From: Symsagittifera roscoffensis
Lineage: Eukaryota; Xenacoelomorpha; Acoela; Convolutidae
Direction: 5' to 3'
Assembly (NCBI RefSeq): GCF_963678635.1
Contig: NC_087062.1
Coordinates: 61,051,584 to 61,111,583, forward strand
DNA: 60,000 nucleotides
Made by a program: the position numbers and the translations under genes. Positions 9,975 through 19,516 of the stretch are shown here, one piece after another. The first letter of the stretch is position 1, and every line of letters begins with the position of its first letter. Under the pieces are notes generated by a model, which was given only the letters and a program-made list of their open reading frames with translations, had not been told where the DNA came from and did no database searches.

Positions 9975-11525
9975 CTTCTCAGCGTTGTTAATCACTTTCA
10001 CAATCAAATTTTTGTATTTATCAATTCGGTATGTATCAATCCAAAAAAGAATGAAAAATTTGAATCAAGCTGACAGGCACAATGTCAGACTAGTATTTGA
10101 GTCTGAGCTCCATGCTCCTGTATTCCTCACGCGTGATGGTGGCGATTGCGCTTACTTGCATGAAGTGCCTCCAATCTCAATAACTTCTCGACGTCACTGC
10201 TTTTGTCAATTAATTGCCATTCAAATGCCTTAGGTTGTCCAACTGGCGTATCGGTTTTGTGCTCTGTTATCCGTGTGGTAAGATGTCGACACATCCACTT
10301 TCTTTTTTTCATAAACCACTTGAGACTTCAGATTGCTATCAAAAATTGACTCAAGCGACCGCAAGCAAGTTTTCATTTTACGCGTTGTGGAAAAGACTAA
10401 ATTAGTTTTGACTTTAAAAATTTTTCTGTCAATCATGAACATAAGTTTCCTCAAATGTAGGAAGAACATCGATTTGTCAATTTTCTCATAACTTCTTAAG
10501 AGTTTTCGCTTTTTTTGAAGTTTTTGATGCTTCAGCTAGGATCTTTTTCATTGATTTCATCGGATTCTGTGTACTGGTTTTTCTTTCAAATTTCTTCGTC
10601 AGTTTTCAACGCTTTTTCGAATGTGTTTTATTAACTGGTCCATCGAAACAACCTAAATATGTTTCTTCAACAATTTTTAGAACTGGAGGGGGCGCAGCTA
10701 GCAATAGTCAAAATAGTTTCAGTATCTGATACTGAAACTGAAACTGAAACAATTGATACTGAAACTATTTTGACTATTGCTAGCTGCGCCCCCTCTAGTT
10801 CAAAAAGATGTTGAAGAAACAGTTCTTAGGTTGTTTCGATGGACCAGTGAATGGAACACATTCGACAAATAGTTGAAAACTGACGAGGAAATTTGAACGA
10901 AAAATCAGTACACAAAATCCAATGAAATCAATGAAAAAGATCCTAGCTGAAGCATCAAAAACTTCAAAAAGAGCGAAAACTTTTTAAAAAATTATGAAAA
11001 AATTGACAAACCGACGTTCTTCCTACAGTTGAGGAAACTTATGTTTATGATTGAAAGAAAAACTTCAAAAGTCAAGACCAATTTAGTCTTTTTCACAACG
11101 CGTAAAATGAAAACTTGCTTGCGGTCGCTTGAGACAATTTTTGATAGCAATCTGAAGTCTCAAGTGGTTTATGAAAAAAAGAAAGTGGATGTGTCGACAT
11201 CTTACCACACGGATAACAGAGCACAAAACCGATACGCCAGTTGGACAACCTAAGGCACTTAATGGCAATTAATTGACAAAAGCAGTGGCGTCGAGAAGTT
11301 ATTGAGGTTGGAGGCTTTTCATGCAAGTAAACGCAAGCGCCAACATCACGCGTAAAGAATACAGGAGCATGGAGCTCAGACTCAAATACTAGTCTGACAT
11401 TCTGCCTGTCAGCTTGATTCAAGTTTTTTATTCTTTTTTGGATTGATACATACCGAATTATTAAATACAAAAATTTGATTGTGAGAAAGGTTAACAACAT
11501 TGAGAAGGTCGGGAAATATTTTCGG
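9975..11525. repeat. Inner inverted repeat around the palindrome centre
   Basis: The block 9975-10686 is mirrored by 10795-11525. Both halves carry short open frames on each strand. On the outward strand these include LKSQVVYEKKKVDVSTSYHT (10230-10469 minus, 11029-11253 plus). A 148-codon frame runs toward the centre at 11093-11539 minus and contains RLVFESELHAPVFFTRD. Only partial frames match across the arms, so coding status is doubtful. Confidence 0.65.
10687..10794. mobile_element. Central 40-nt-arm inverted repeat (MITE-like)
   Basis: The arms 10687-10726 and 10755-10794 are exact reverse complements, starting AGGGGGCGCAGCTAGC. The 28-nt loop contains tandem ACTGAA units. It lies exactly at the symmetry centre of the giant palindrome. 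It may be a small DNA transposon that served as the snap-back point when the palindrome formed. Confidence 0.85.
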
Positions 11526-11539
11526 GCTTGATTTGGCAA

Positions 11540-12060
11540 ACAAAATATCTCTCAAAACGAAATTTAAAAAAATCTCATCAATTATGTAGTTTTCCTAGAT
11601 ACACTTCAGCTTTATTGATACCATTTTGATTGCTTATACTATTTATTTAAAATTATTTTCACTAGCATTGTACATACATGACAATGCTAGCAGCTATAGT
11701 GTATTTTATTTTAACAAAGTGTTTTTCAAATGAACTTTATTGATTGTTTTCTAAAGTTTTGCCAAATTAAGTTTTGAGTTGATTTGTGGAAAATTAAGCT
11801 TTTAATTCTATATTTTTTTATATTCAACAGAAATTTCATGTATAAGCTGCTATTTTTTGTTTTTAAATTGTTTCCGTCAAGATTGAATCATGAGACAATC
11901 AAAGAAAAACTCTGATTGTTTTCTAGTGGTTATCTAAGAAACAAAATAAAAAATGTCATGTTTCTGATACATCAGAAATTGTGTTGTCTTCTATTTTATT
12001 CACTAATGACTTCAGTTCTGACTGTTTTCGGTTCAAAGTTTACAGTTTAGATGAACGACC
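11540..12060. other. AT-rich inner part of right arm
   Basis: This mirrors 9120-9633 with substitutions. I see no gene and no clear regulatory site. Confidence 0.55.
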
Positions 12061-12160
12061 CAAATTTTGTTCGAAAAAGAAGCCTAACTGGGGAGGACAG
12101 GCCTGTCTCTAATGAGAGGTAACAGTAAAAATGTGGAGGCATGCCTCTATCAACCGACTT

Positions 12161-12305
12161 GGCCCTCATGATGGGAATCCATCCATTGATTTTGATCTTT
12201 GGATTAAGAGAACTCATGATGGGCCCTCATGATGGGAATTCATCCATTGGCTTTGCTTTGGCCCTCATTATGGAAATCCATCCATCGGCTTTGACTTTTG
12301 GATTA
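12161..12305. repeat. Short tandem repeat, right arm (~3 units)
   Basis: Three irregular units share CCCTCATGATGGGAATCCAT, and two also carry TTTGGATTAAG. It is the mirror of 8866-8995 and lies about 150 bp before the first right-arm coding block. Confidence 0.6.
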
Positions 12306-12461
12306 AGATAATTCGTTACACTGACTTACGGACCGACAGTAACGCACTTGTTTCCTGAAGTGCAAGTGAAGGCGTATAGACACTCGGTCCTGTATGTGAA
12401 CCTTTTGTCGGTGGTGGATTGCTCAGTGCTGAATTGGGTGGAATAACAGGAGCTGAGAAGA

Positions 12462-12815
12462 ATGACAAGCGCTGAAAGGCTATTTGGAAGAGTAGCGGAG
12501 CCTGGCTGGATAATGATGGATTTCAACAATAGCTTCAAATGTCAAATGGGCGGTGACGATATTTCGAAAGTCCAATTAGATCCTAGGCTATGGAATTTAC
12601 GACCAATTGTCAAAGGCACGAAGCATGCGGTGAAAGTCCCGGCTTGGCCGGAGACGTATGCTGATGTGAAGGAACACCAGGAGGCGTGGTTGGCAGGTTC
12701 AAGCCCACTGCCGGAGAGGTGCGCTCAGTATCCGCTGATCAGAAGGATGCTGTTGGAAGTGACCAGTCCTGGTCTCGCACCGAGAATTGGAGCCGCTCAG
12801 TATGTGGAAGAGTGA
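12462..12815 (+). pseudogene. Right-arm block 1 (117 codons)
   Basis: This frame begins MTSAERLFGR and is open through the point where the left copy stops. It contains QLDPRLWNLRPIVKGTKHA and later CAQYPLIRRMLLEVTSPG. The following sequence continues the similarity to the left arm in another frame. The methionine is plausible as a start, since stops lie just upstream on both arms. Confidence 0.5.
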
Positions 12816-12904
12816 ATGTTATGGTGGAGTGAGGGGATGGAGTAACCCTTCATTAGTTAGAACACTGCTGCCCTGCACACTTTTGAGTTCACCTTTCCTG
12901 ATGA

Positions 12905-13297
12905 ATGGAGTTGAAGGTTAAAGCTATACCATCGAGGAAACCGGAGGTTTTTGCAGGTCATTGGAACAATTTATACTCACCAGTCGACGACCAATATAGG
13001 CTCAGGTGGCTCAGGCGAGAGACGGTGGTCATAATGGAGGTGAGAAAAAATTCGACGGGAGGCATCGATTCGACAATAGATGAAGTACCGCCGTATGGTG
13101 AGGAACCTGTAGAAATCCTCATAGATGACGACGTGCTCTACCAAGCAGGTGACCTGACGATACCGGCTCGACCAGATTCAGGATTGACGTGCACCAAGAC
13201 CCCTCTGGGTCGGGACCCAAGCCATACGACGAAAGAAAAGATGTATTTACGTACAAGGGGAGCCAAGGAGAGGATGATCCCATTCAAGGCAAGGTGA
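12905..13297 (+). pseudogene. Right-arm block 2 (130 codons)
   Basis: This is the most complete copy of block 2. It contains FAGHWNNLYSPVDDQYRLRW, then an acidic stretch around EEPVEILIDDDVLYQAGDL, and a basic end. A frameshift near 13200 is likely, because the left-arm similarity continues in another frame towards 13350. No family is recognised. Confidence 0.5.
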
Positions 13298-13448
13298 CAA
13301 TTGACCTGGTTACCCTTGAGAGAGATCTTGATGACATGTTAATGCAATTGTAATGAAACAGAAGGCGGGGGAGCGAATGGAACATTAGTGCTGATGACGC
13401 CATCGTCATCTATATCGCCCACCAAAGAACGCCCAGCTAGCCTGTCCT

Positions 13449-13643
13449 GTGGAACCAATGTTCTTAAGGGAGGCGCATCAAAGAAATCAAAGAAAAGACA
13501 CACCCAAGCTGCTCTGGGAATCTCCTCGAACGCGGAGGATTGATGAGTCAATGCGAGTGAAATTCATGAGCACGTCGCCAGGGGAAGAGTGGGAGCGATA
13601 TCAAATGAACATGAGAGGGACATTGAAGAAGTGTGGAGTGTGA
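13449..13643 (+). pseudogene. Right-arm block 3, truncated
   Basis: This is the counterpart of 7397-7696. It contains RIDESMRVKFMSTSPGEEWE and stops at TGA after GTLKKCGV, where the left copy continues for about 34 more codons. Confidence 0.45.
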
Positions 13644-13734
13644 ACTCGAGGAGATTTTATGGATAGCACCTGTGACGTTATCCAGAGAAGAGAGTGGAAT
13701 TAAATCAACCCATCATTTGTAAAGTACTGGGAAA

Positions 13735-14037
13735 TTGATGGAGCCCACTGAGTCTGACGGTCTGACCGAGTCAGTCGCGGAAGAGAGCGCCGAGGAGAGC
13801 CCGGTTGTACGAGACCAGCCTGTGAAAATCGCCAAGAAGGGGCTGATAAATTACAAGTTCATGGTGAGGAAGCTCATGAGCAGAGTAAACGACAAGGTGA
13901 CCAGCCCTAAAGTTGTAAAGTCAAAATTAGCAGCAGTGGCGATGTCATTGGGCAAAATTGCTCCCGTCTTGTCGAAAATGTACATGGGAGTGGTGCCACG
14001 CATAGCGGTGGAGAGAAAGAAACTCAGGTACCAATAA
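13735..14037 (+). pseudogene. Right-arm block 4 (100 codons)
   Basis: This is the complete copy of block 4. It has an acidic N-terminal third around TESVAEESAEESPVV, then a basic part with LINYKFMVRKLMSRVNDKVT, and ends after VERKKLRYQ. The acid-then-basic layout could suit a nucleic-acid-binding structural protein, but that is only a guess. Confidence 0.5.
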
Positions 14038-14275
14038 TGTTGCTAGCAGGACTGATATCCACAGCTTCAAAATCTAGCTTCAAAATCCACATCTCAGTCA
14101 CACCACACTGCAGATGGAGGTTATCAGCCAATGTGGATCCGGTGGACTGGTAGAATATATACCCTCCTGGAAGAATATAGCGAAGATGAAATTGGAGGGA
14201 CAACTCGACGTGGTCGAGTATAGTTGCACCACCGTGATCGAGTCAGTCCAAATGGGTGACACTATTGGTGGCTAA

Positions 14276-14626
14276 GTGGAGATGCTGAATGCGAGAAATT
14301 CACAGAGAGCACATTTGATGCCATGGCATAATAAGCAAGCTATGCAGGAATACCTGAAGGAGTTGGTGACGGGTTCAAAAATGAAAAGGAAAGACTATGG
14401 CACCGTGATGTCAACGGAAGCAAATAAAGACGGCCTAGAACAGCTTGCCTTCCAGAAATCTTTGAATGACCAAATGAACACGTCTTCGACGGTGACGGCG
14501 TATCTCGCCAAACCATGCGTCAGGAAAAATCTGCAAGTGATTCTTGAGGAGCGAGTGGTCAAACCCTCGGTTCCCAAATTGGAAGGGCAAGTGAGCTTTG
14601 AGTGGGGTTCCTGGACCATCTGGTGA
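14276..14626 (+). pseudogene. Right-arm block 5 remnant fused to block 6 by deletion
   Basis: This 116-codon frame starts in the segment before block 5, contains TSSTVTAYLAKPCVRKNLQV, then jumps directly to the ILEERVVKPSVPKLEGQV part of block 6. On the left arm those two parts lie about 590 bp apart. The junction near 14537-14540 has a 4-base shared word, GTGA. The result is a chimeric frame, not an ancestral one. Confidence 0.6.
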
Positions 14627-14930
14627 CGATATGGGAGAACATCTGGTGACAATGTGGTTACTCATGAAGCCTTCATGCTTCCCAAATCCAAACGCGGGTC
14701 TGTTATGGAACGTCACCGCGGATATCGAGCTAGAAGAGAGTGATGATGGGAGCCTGCACGATTTGGCAGTGATTCACCACCTGTTGAATATGGAAGTGGA
14801 GAAGCACGGCAAGAAGTTACCCACAGAACCATTGCAGGGAAAACTTCTTAGTGATTGGATGGAAAAAAAGTACTTGTGTGCGGAACAGGTCACTGCTTGT
14901 AAACTCTGCGCGAACAATATTGACAGTTAG
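14598..14930 (+). pseudogene. Right-arm block 6 (110 codons)
   Basis: This is the counterpart of 5505-6023, including the acidic DIELEESDDGSLHDLAVIHH word. A frameshift near 14890 takes it out of register with the left copy, so it ends early. Confidence 0.5.
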
Positions 14931-14981
14931 CGAAGCCATTCGGAAGATTAAGCATGTCGGACGAAAGCGAGACGGAGTTAC

Positions 14982-15194
14982 TTGATGAGTTACAAGGTGA
15001 ACTTAATAACTGCCCTGGGGTTCTATAGCATGACAAGATCGATAGAATCAGTGGTACGTATCGAGAGGGCACATGAGTTAGTGACGACCCAGAGCGTAGA
15101 GGTATTTCCTGGGTCTTTGCAGACCGAACAGAAGATTGGAGAATGGCGAGAAGCTCTCCAAAATGAAATGAACCTGAAACATAGCGAGGGATAG
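14982..15194 (+). pseudogene. Right-arm block 7 (70 codons)
   Basis: This is the counterpart of 5261-5584. It contains VEVFPGSLQTEQKIGEWREA and stops at TAG after NLKHSEG, where the left copy reads on. Confidence 0.45.
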
Positions 15195-15474
15195 CTGGTG
15201 GGATCCAGTTTGGCACCATACTGCAACAGCAAGTATCCTACACACATGGTGGTAGTGGATGCCAGCACACAGCACAGGCTGGTTGATCAGCTCTTTTTGG
15301 TGCCCAAGTTCGTGTGACTATCAAAAATATGTGAAAAATCCTATGAATTTTTTGTCGAAGATTCTTTGGGTAGTCCCGGAGAGGTCTAGAGACGAATTGG
15401 AGGAGATAATAGGTGAAAATGTTGTAAATTGAGCGAAAAAAGTCATTGAGTTTCAGAAGAAGAAAGCGAGTTGA

Positions 15475-15640
15475 GTGATTGCAAACAATTTGCTCACAAT
15501 TGACGAGAAGGAAGAGACGCATCAGATGATGATGGAGATGGAGCCACGGCTGATAGCATCGGTTTACCGGGCCTGGAGAAACATCCTGTTTACTCATGGG
15601 GACTTTCTGTGTCACTGCCTGGTGCAGATGTTTTGGTACC
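15475..15640 (+). pseudogene. Right-arm block 8
   Basis: This is the counterpart of 4887-5056, with THQMMMEMEPRLIASVYRAW. It is followed by an apparent frame change at the same place as on the left arm, next to the shared GTAAGT word. Confidence 0.45.
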
Positions 15641-15663
15641 TCAAGAGAGCAAACTTAGTGTAA

Positions 15664-16391
15664 GTGTGGAATGCTGGAGAGCTATTCTCCATGAGATTAC
15701 CCGATCAAGCCCAAAATGTGTCGATATTGGTGGTCAGTGCCATGTTAACAGTGAACTGGCTTGGACCTATTGCAGCAACGAACGAGCAGGAGATAGCATT
15801 ACCGACCCCTGAGTAGCTGAGCAAAGTGAGTCTCAGCAGAAAACTGGACATGTTCAAGGCTACCTGCAAAATGCTAAGGATACCCAAGGCCATCGAACAG
15901 ATATGGGCGAGGCAGAGGTTATTGCCTTGGTTCCATGAAGTGATCACGTCGTGGATATATGAACACACGAAGCGCCATATGTCTAGAAACACGGAAGCCT
16001 ATCAATCGTTCCAAATGAATATAGGACCGGGTGACTATAAAAGAGTGTTACTGAGGCATAGAAACGCTGTCACAACAGCTGTCAACCAAGTAGTTGTTTT
16101 GTCTTGCACAAAAGAAAGCGAGAAAAGGAAGGTCTTACGAGCTGACCTGCAGCGAAACGTAAGCCGGGCTTACACAATAGTTTCTGCCAGAAACGGGAGC
16201 AGAAAGTGATCGTGGATCTCCTGCTCTGCTGTAAACAGAGATTGTTGCAGCAAGGAAGTTGGGACATGGCCCGCAGTTCTGTCCAGATGTTGAAGAAAGT
16301 GTTAGAAGACAGTGAAATGGGCGCGCAAGAAGATAAAGCTTTGAATGAGAGTTGGCAAAGACGAGACGGAGACAGAAGTGGGGAGAAATGA
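15664..16391 (+). pseudogene. Right-arm block 9, C-terminal region
   Basis: The frame is open from 15664 to 16209 except for one TAG near 15811, then shifts and ends at 16391 with MARSSVQMLKKVLEDSEMGA. It carries IWARQRLLPWFHEVITSWIY. It is followed at once by a purine-rich run (about 16370-16395) that could be a polypurine tract. Confidence 0.5.
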
Positions 16392-17018
16392 AAAAATTAA
16401 TTTTCGTTTTGTGTGAAAACTTAACCAAGGCAACTAAGCTTGGTGATTTGAAAACTTTGAATTTAAACTTTAAATTACATTGATTAAAATCTGATTAGAC
16501 CAGATAGACCAGATATTGACACTGTTTTAAATTGTTATCTGAGATTGTTGAATTGCAATCGAAAATTTCAGTTTATTATTAATTATTCATGCCTTTATGT
16601 GAGTATATAAAACAAATAGGGTTGACTGAAGTTTTTAGTCTGCATAGGACACCTCTTCACTTTGTGGCGACCTGGTAGGGTTTGGGTACGCTCGATCGAG
16701 GAGATTGGATACCTCATTACCTTTCCTAGCCCCAGAGTTTCTAATCTTTAATATCTAGGGTGACAGCAGGCGCAAAACGATTAAACTTCGTGAGTAACAC
16801 TAAGTTAATTTTAACGGGTGCGTGGCCGTACCACACCCAAAACTTTTTAAAACACGCAAGGGCAAAAAAAATTCATGAAGTGACGTAAGTAGTAAGGAAA
16901 GAAGTTTTATTTAGGATACTCCTCATGGTGCAAATTTTATGAAAATGTTATAAAGCAGTGAGATAACTGGTCTCGGATCCCCAATGTGATTAAGGCAGTA
17001 CGATGACATTCATGACAC
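16392..17018 (+). promoter_or_regulatory. Right-arm outer region with TATA box and TGGCGACC motif
   Basis: A TATATAAAAC box at 16604-16613 is followed by TGGCGACCTGG at 16665-16675, mirrored at 3868-3939. Together with the purine run before it, the order is purine tract, AT-rich U3-like DNA, TATA, short R-U5-like stretch and PBS-like TGGCGACC. That is the order expected across a Ty3-type LTR. About 340 bp then follow to the arm end. Lack of a CA before TGGCGACC weakens this. Confidence 0.4.
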
Positions 17019-17402
17019 AGTACGATGACATCTAAATGACACGTTCAGAATTTCAGTAATTTTTTCGGATAAATCTGTATCAGAGCCTTTGATATTGATT
17101 ATCTGTGAAGTAGTAGTTTGGAAGTTGTTCACATATTTCACATATTGTAACTTTTGGTTTTCCGTTTCTTCTAATTTCATAATGATTCCTGCTTGCTCTA
17201 GTTTATTTATTAGTTTTCTAAAGTCCAAATCTGGTTCTCTGATTGAGGAAGGATGCGATGTTCTCTTTTTTATTGCTATTTTTTGCAATTGAGGTCTTAG
17301 AGTCATCATTAGGATTTCTGTAATCTTTGTATTTTTATAGTCATGAGTATTCAGTGAGTATGATTTTCAGATTAGTGTTTTTATTCTTACTGCAAGTTAC
17401 TT
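17010..17402 (-). pseudogene. Gag-like remnant, C-terminal coiled-coil part
   Basis: Minus-strand codons 17045-17309 read FRKLINKLEQAGIIMKLEE and onward, a charged, probably helical stretch following the capsid-like segment in a shifted frame. It ends at the palindrome border; the last codons before 17018 come from the palindrome end. The rest of the element (protease, RT, integrase) is missing here. Confidence 0.45.
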
Positions 17403-17794
17403 TATTGTTTCATTTGGTAGTCTACGAATTTAATGGCATGAAACTCTTTGATGTTGTTTGTTTCTTTTTGAATCAAACAATTTAGAGAAATTTTGTGTGA
17501 ATCTGATTTTATTTCTATAGGTAAAACTGAGAACCACTTTTGGGCTGCGCCGTCAAGTGTGGTTTGGATTAAAGCTGTGCGTCTATGTATCAAATTTTGA
17601 TGAAGTGGCGTGTTTACTGGTTCAAGACCTATTGTTAAAATTAAATTTGCTGTGACTGCATTTCGATAATCCTCTACAAAATTTTCAGGATCTGTGCCTG
17701 TGAATACCATTAGTGGTTTATTTGATGTTATTGATGATCCACCCATTAGGTATGGATTCATAGTCATTTGTAGTGATTCTGCGGCATGTGGCAA
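17402..17794 (-). pseudogene. Ty3/gypsy-like Gag capsid segment
   Basis: This minus-strand frame contains FTGTDPENFVEDYRNAVTAN, then ALIQTTLDGAAQKWFSVLP. The pattern of a GTDPE entry, an RR-A repeat helix and a DGAAQKWF turn is typical of the Gag (capsid) of Ty3/gypsy retrotransposons. It is stopped at 17402. It lies in the same frame as the open pieces upstream to 19516. Confidence 0.75.
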
Positions 17795-19516
17795 TTGTGA
17801 AAAATTTGTAAGTTGGCTTTTTGTTATTTCGTGTTGTTGTAAAAAATATGGCAGTGGAATTTAATTATGCATTTGAGTTGGTTGGTATGATTGTGTGTTA
17901 ACTGGATTTTGTTTTTGAAATTTATTGTTGTAAGATGCTGGATTATTTATAAGTTGTCGTATTTGTTCGTTTCGTGTGTATGGTTCGAAAATATCTGGTT
18001 GGTCAATTTTCTAAGAACGAGTTCTTTGGTTTGAATAAAACCGCTGATGATTTTGGTTATAGTATTCTTCATCACCTGATGGAAAATAAGTTTGTGCATA
18101 AAAATAGGGTTGATTTCTGGTATGGTATTTATTTGTATGATTTTTATTTTGTTGAAAAAATGTGTAATTTCCACTTTGTTATTGTGGGGATCGTGGTTGA
18201 TCATGAAAATTTACTCAACTTGAAGCTGTTTGTGGTATATTTTGACTTTGCGAAAAGAAGGAGTTTTGAGTAATTTTTAGAAGTTTTGTTGTTTTTGGTC
18301 CATTTACATAGTTATAATTATGTTCTGCAGAATTATTTCTATGTGATGTTTGTTGTTTGTATGATGGTTTTGTTACTGGTCGAAACGTTGGATAGTCCAT
18401 TTACGAAAATTTTTATGCAACAAAGGGTTTTAGTGCGGATTGTATGATTGTTTGTTGTAGCGTTGGATTTTTTAATTTTGGAATTATAAAATTTGGTTGA
18501 ATAGAAGAAATGCTTCGTTTTGCTTCTGTTGTTGTTATTGTTTCAACAAATTCTTCGCTTATAAAATATGATGGAGTTTGTATATCTTAGTGTGTAGGAT
18601 TTCTTGTTCCATTTAAGTTTTCATTAATTAAAAATGTAGAATTTAAACTGCTACTTCCTGTTCTTTCAGGGAAGAATGAGTTATAGTTCAAAGTTGTTGC
18701 GTCAATTGTAAGTGGTTATACTCTAACATAATCTTTATTGATAGAGATAGTGCTAAATGCCTGACTTGATATATCTGTTGATTTATTAATAAATGATGCA
18801 TGAGACCATTCAGGGTCCTAAATATAATCTGATTGTTCTGCTATTTTGGTTTCGTCATCTGTATTTTGTGGTCAAAAATTTTTTCTGGCTTGTTCAATAA
18901 GATCAAGATTGTGACTAAAATAATCGATTATGAACCATGCTAAGGTTTTTTGTAAATCATTTCTAACATGTTGGGTTATTTCATTTTTTGTTAGGTCTTC
19001 TCGGATTGCATTTAAAAATTTCGAAAATATGTGTTTTGCCTGTCGTACAATTGTATGTCGAGATGTTTGAGTTGGTGAATCGCCTTGAGGTTCATTCAAC
19101 TCTAATTTAGATAAATAGCTATAGATAAATGAGAATACATCATATGTGAATATCGAGTTTGCTCTTTGTGAGTTTTAGGTGTTGTATGCTTTTAATGTAT
19201 TGTGTAAAAACTTTTGAAAATTCAATATCTACATAATCAATTGAATAAGATCTGTCATGAAATGCAATTGGTGATCTGCTTTCTTTTGTGTAGATTCATA
19301 TTGTGATGTGAGACTACATATACCTTTGAGATAGTGATCAAGAAGTTGTCTTTTGGTTTTAACATCGGAAAACTCTTTTGTGCACGGACTTTCTCCTTTT
19401 TCGAATAAGTTTGCGATAAAAATTTGACAAAATAGTACCTGTCCTCGTGGTTCAGTCAATGGAGATATTAAAAATGGAAGTACTGAATTTTCTGGGTTAT
19501 CTTTATTTAGAATCAT
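17795..19516 (-). pseudogene. Long N-terminal extension of the Gag-like frame
   Basis: Open pieces at 19229-19516, 18872-19099 and 18215-18400 and the capsid at 17402-17794 all lie in one reading frame, separated only by about ten stops. The middle is rich in Asn, Gln, Tyr and Ser, as in the low-complexity N-terminal part of some retrotransposon Gags. The upstream start could be the Met at 19516. Keeping one frame over 2 kb suggests decay mainly by point mutation. Confidence 0.55.

Larger units (their letters stand above)
12462..16391 (+). pseudogene. Right-arm coding region of the palindrome, unrecognised protein(s)
   Basis: This plus-strand region mirrors 4237-8691. It is open in at least eleven consecutive pieces that change frame from one to the next. 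Some left-arm breaks are intact here (block 1, block 2) and vice versa (block 3, block 7). That means both copies were once equivalent and decayed after duplication. It lacks about 590 bp present on the left. No polymerase, transposase, integrase or protease motif is visible. Confidence 0.65.
3515..17018. repeat. Giant ~13.5 kb palindrome (inverted duplication)
   Basis: The left arm (3515-10686) and right arm (10795-17018) are reverse complements throughout. The outer ends share ATGTCATCGTACTGCC, seen at 3524-3539 and as its complement at 16995-17010. The arms differ by scattered substitutions and by two large changes: an extra ~335 bp block on the left (9634-9970) and a ~590 bp deletion on the right. 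Each arm has an outer TATA-containing stretch, then a coding region reading outward from the centre, then an AT-rich inner part. No target-site duplication is evident. It could be a foldback-type mobile element, an inverted duplication of an integrated element, or an assembly artefact. Arm divergence argues against a simple artefact. Confidence 0.9.

Noticed and set aside
11093-11539. 148-codon frame pointing to the palindrome centre
   Set aside because: The left-arm counterpart is broken early and the frame overlaps another equally plausible one on the opposite strand. I kept it only as a remark.
15609-15812. Open frame VECWRAILHEITRSSPKC... as a separate gene
   Set aside because: Another frame over the same bases (VWNAGELFSM...) joins directly to block 9 on both arms, so most of this frame is a shadow.
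3515-17018. Polinton/Maverick identity for the giant palindrome
   Set aside because: Size and inverted ends fit, but no family B polymerase, integrase, packaging ATPase or adenovirus-type protease motif is visible, and the two arms encode the same proteins.
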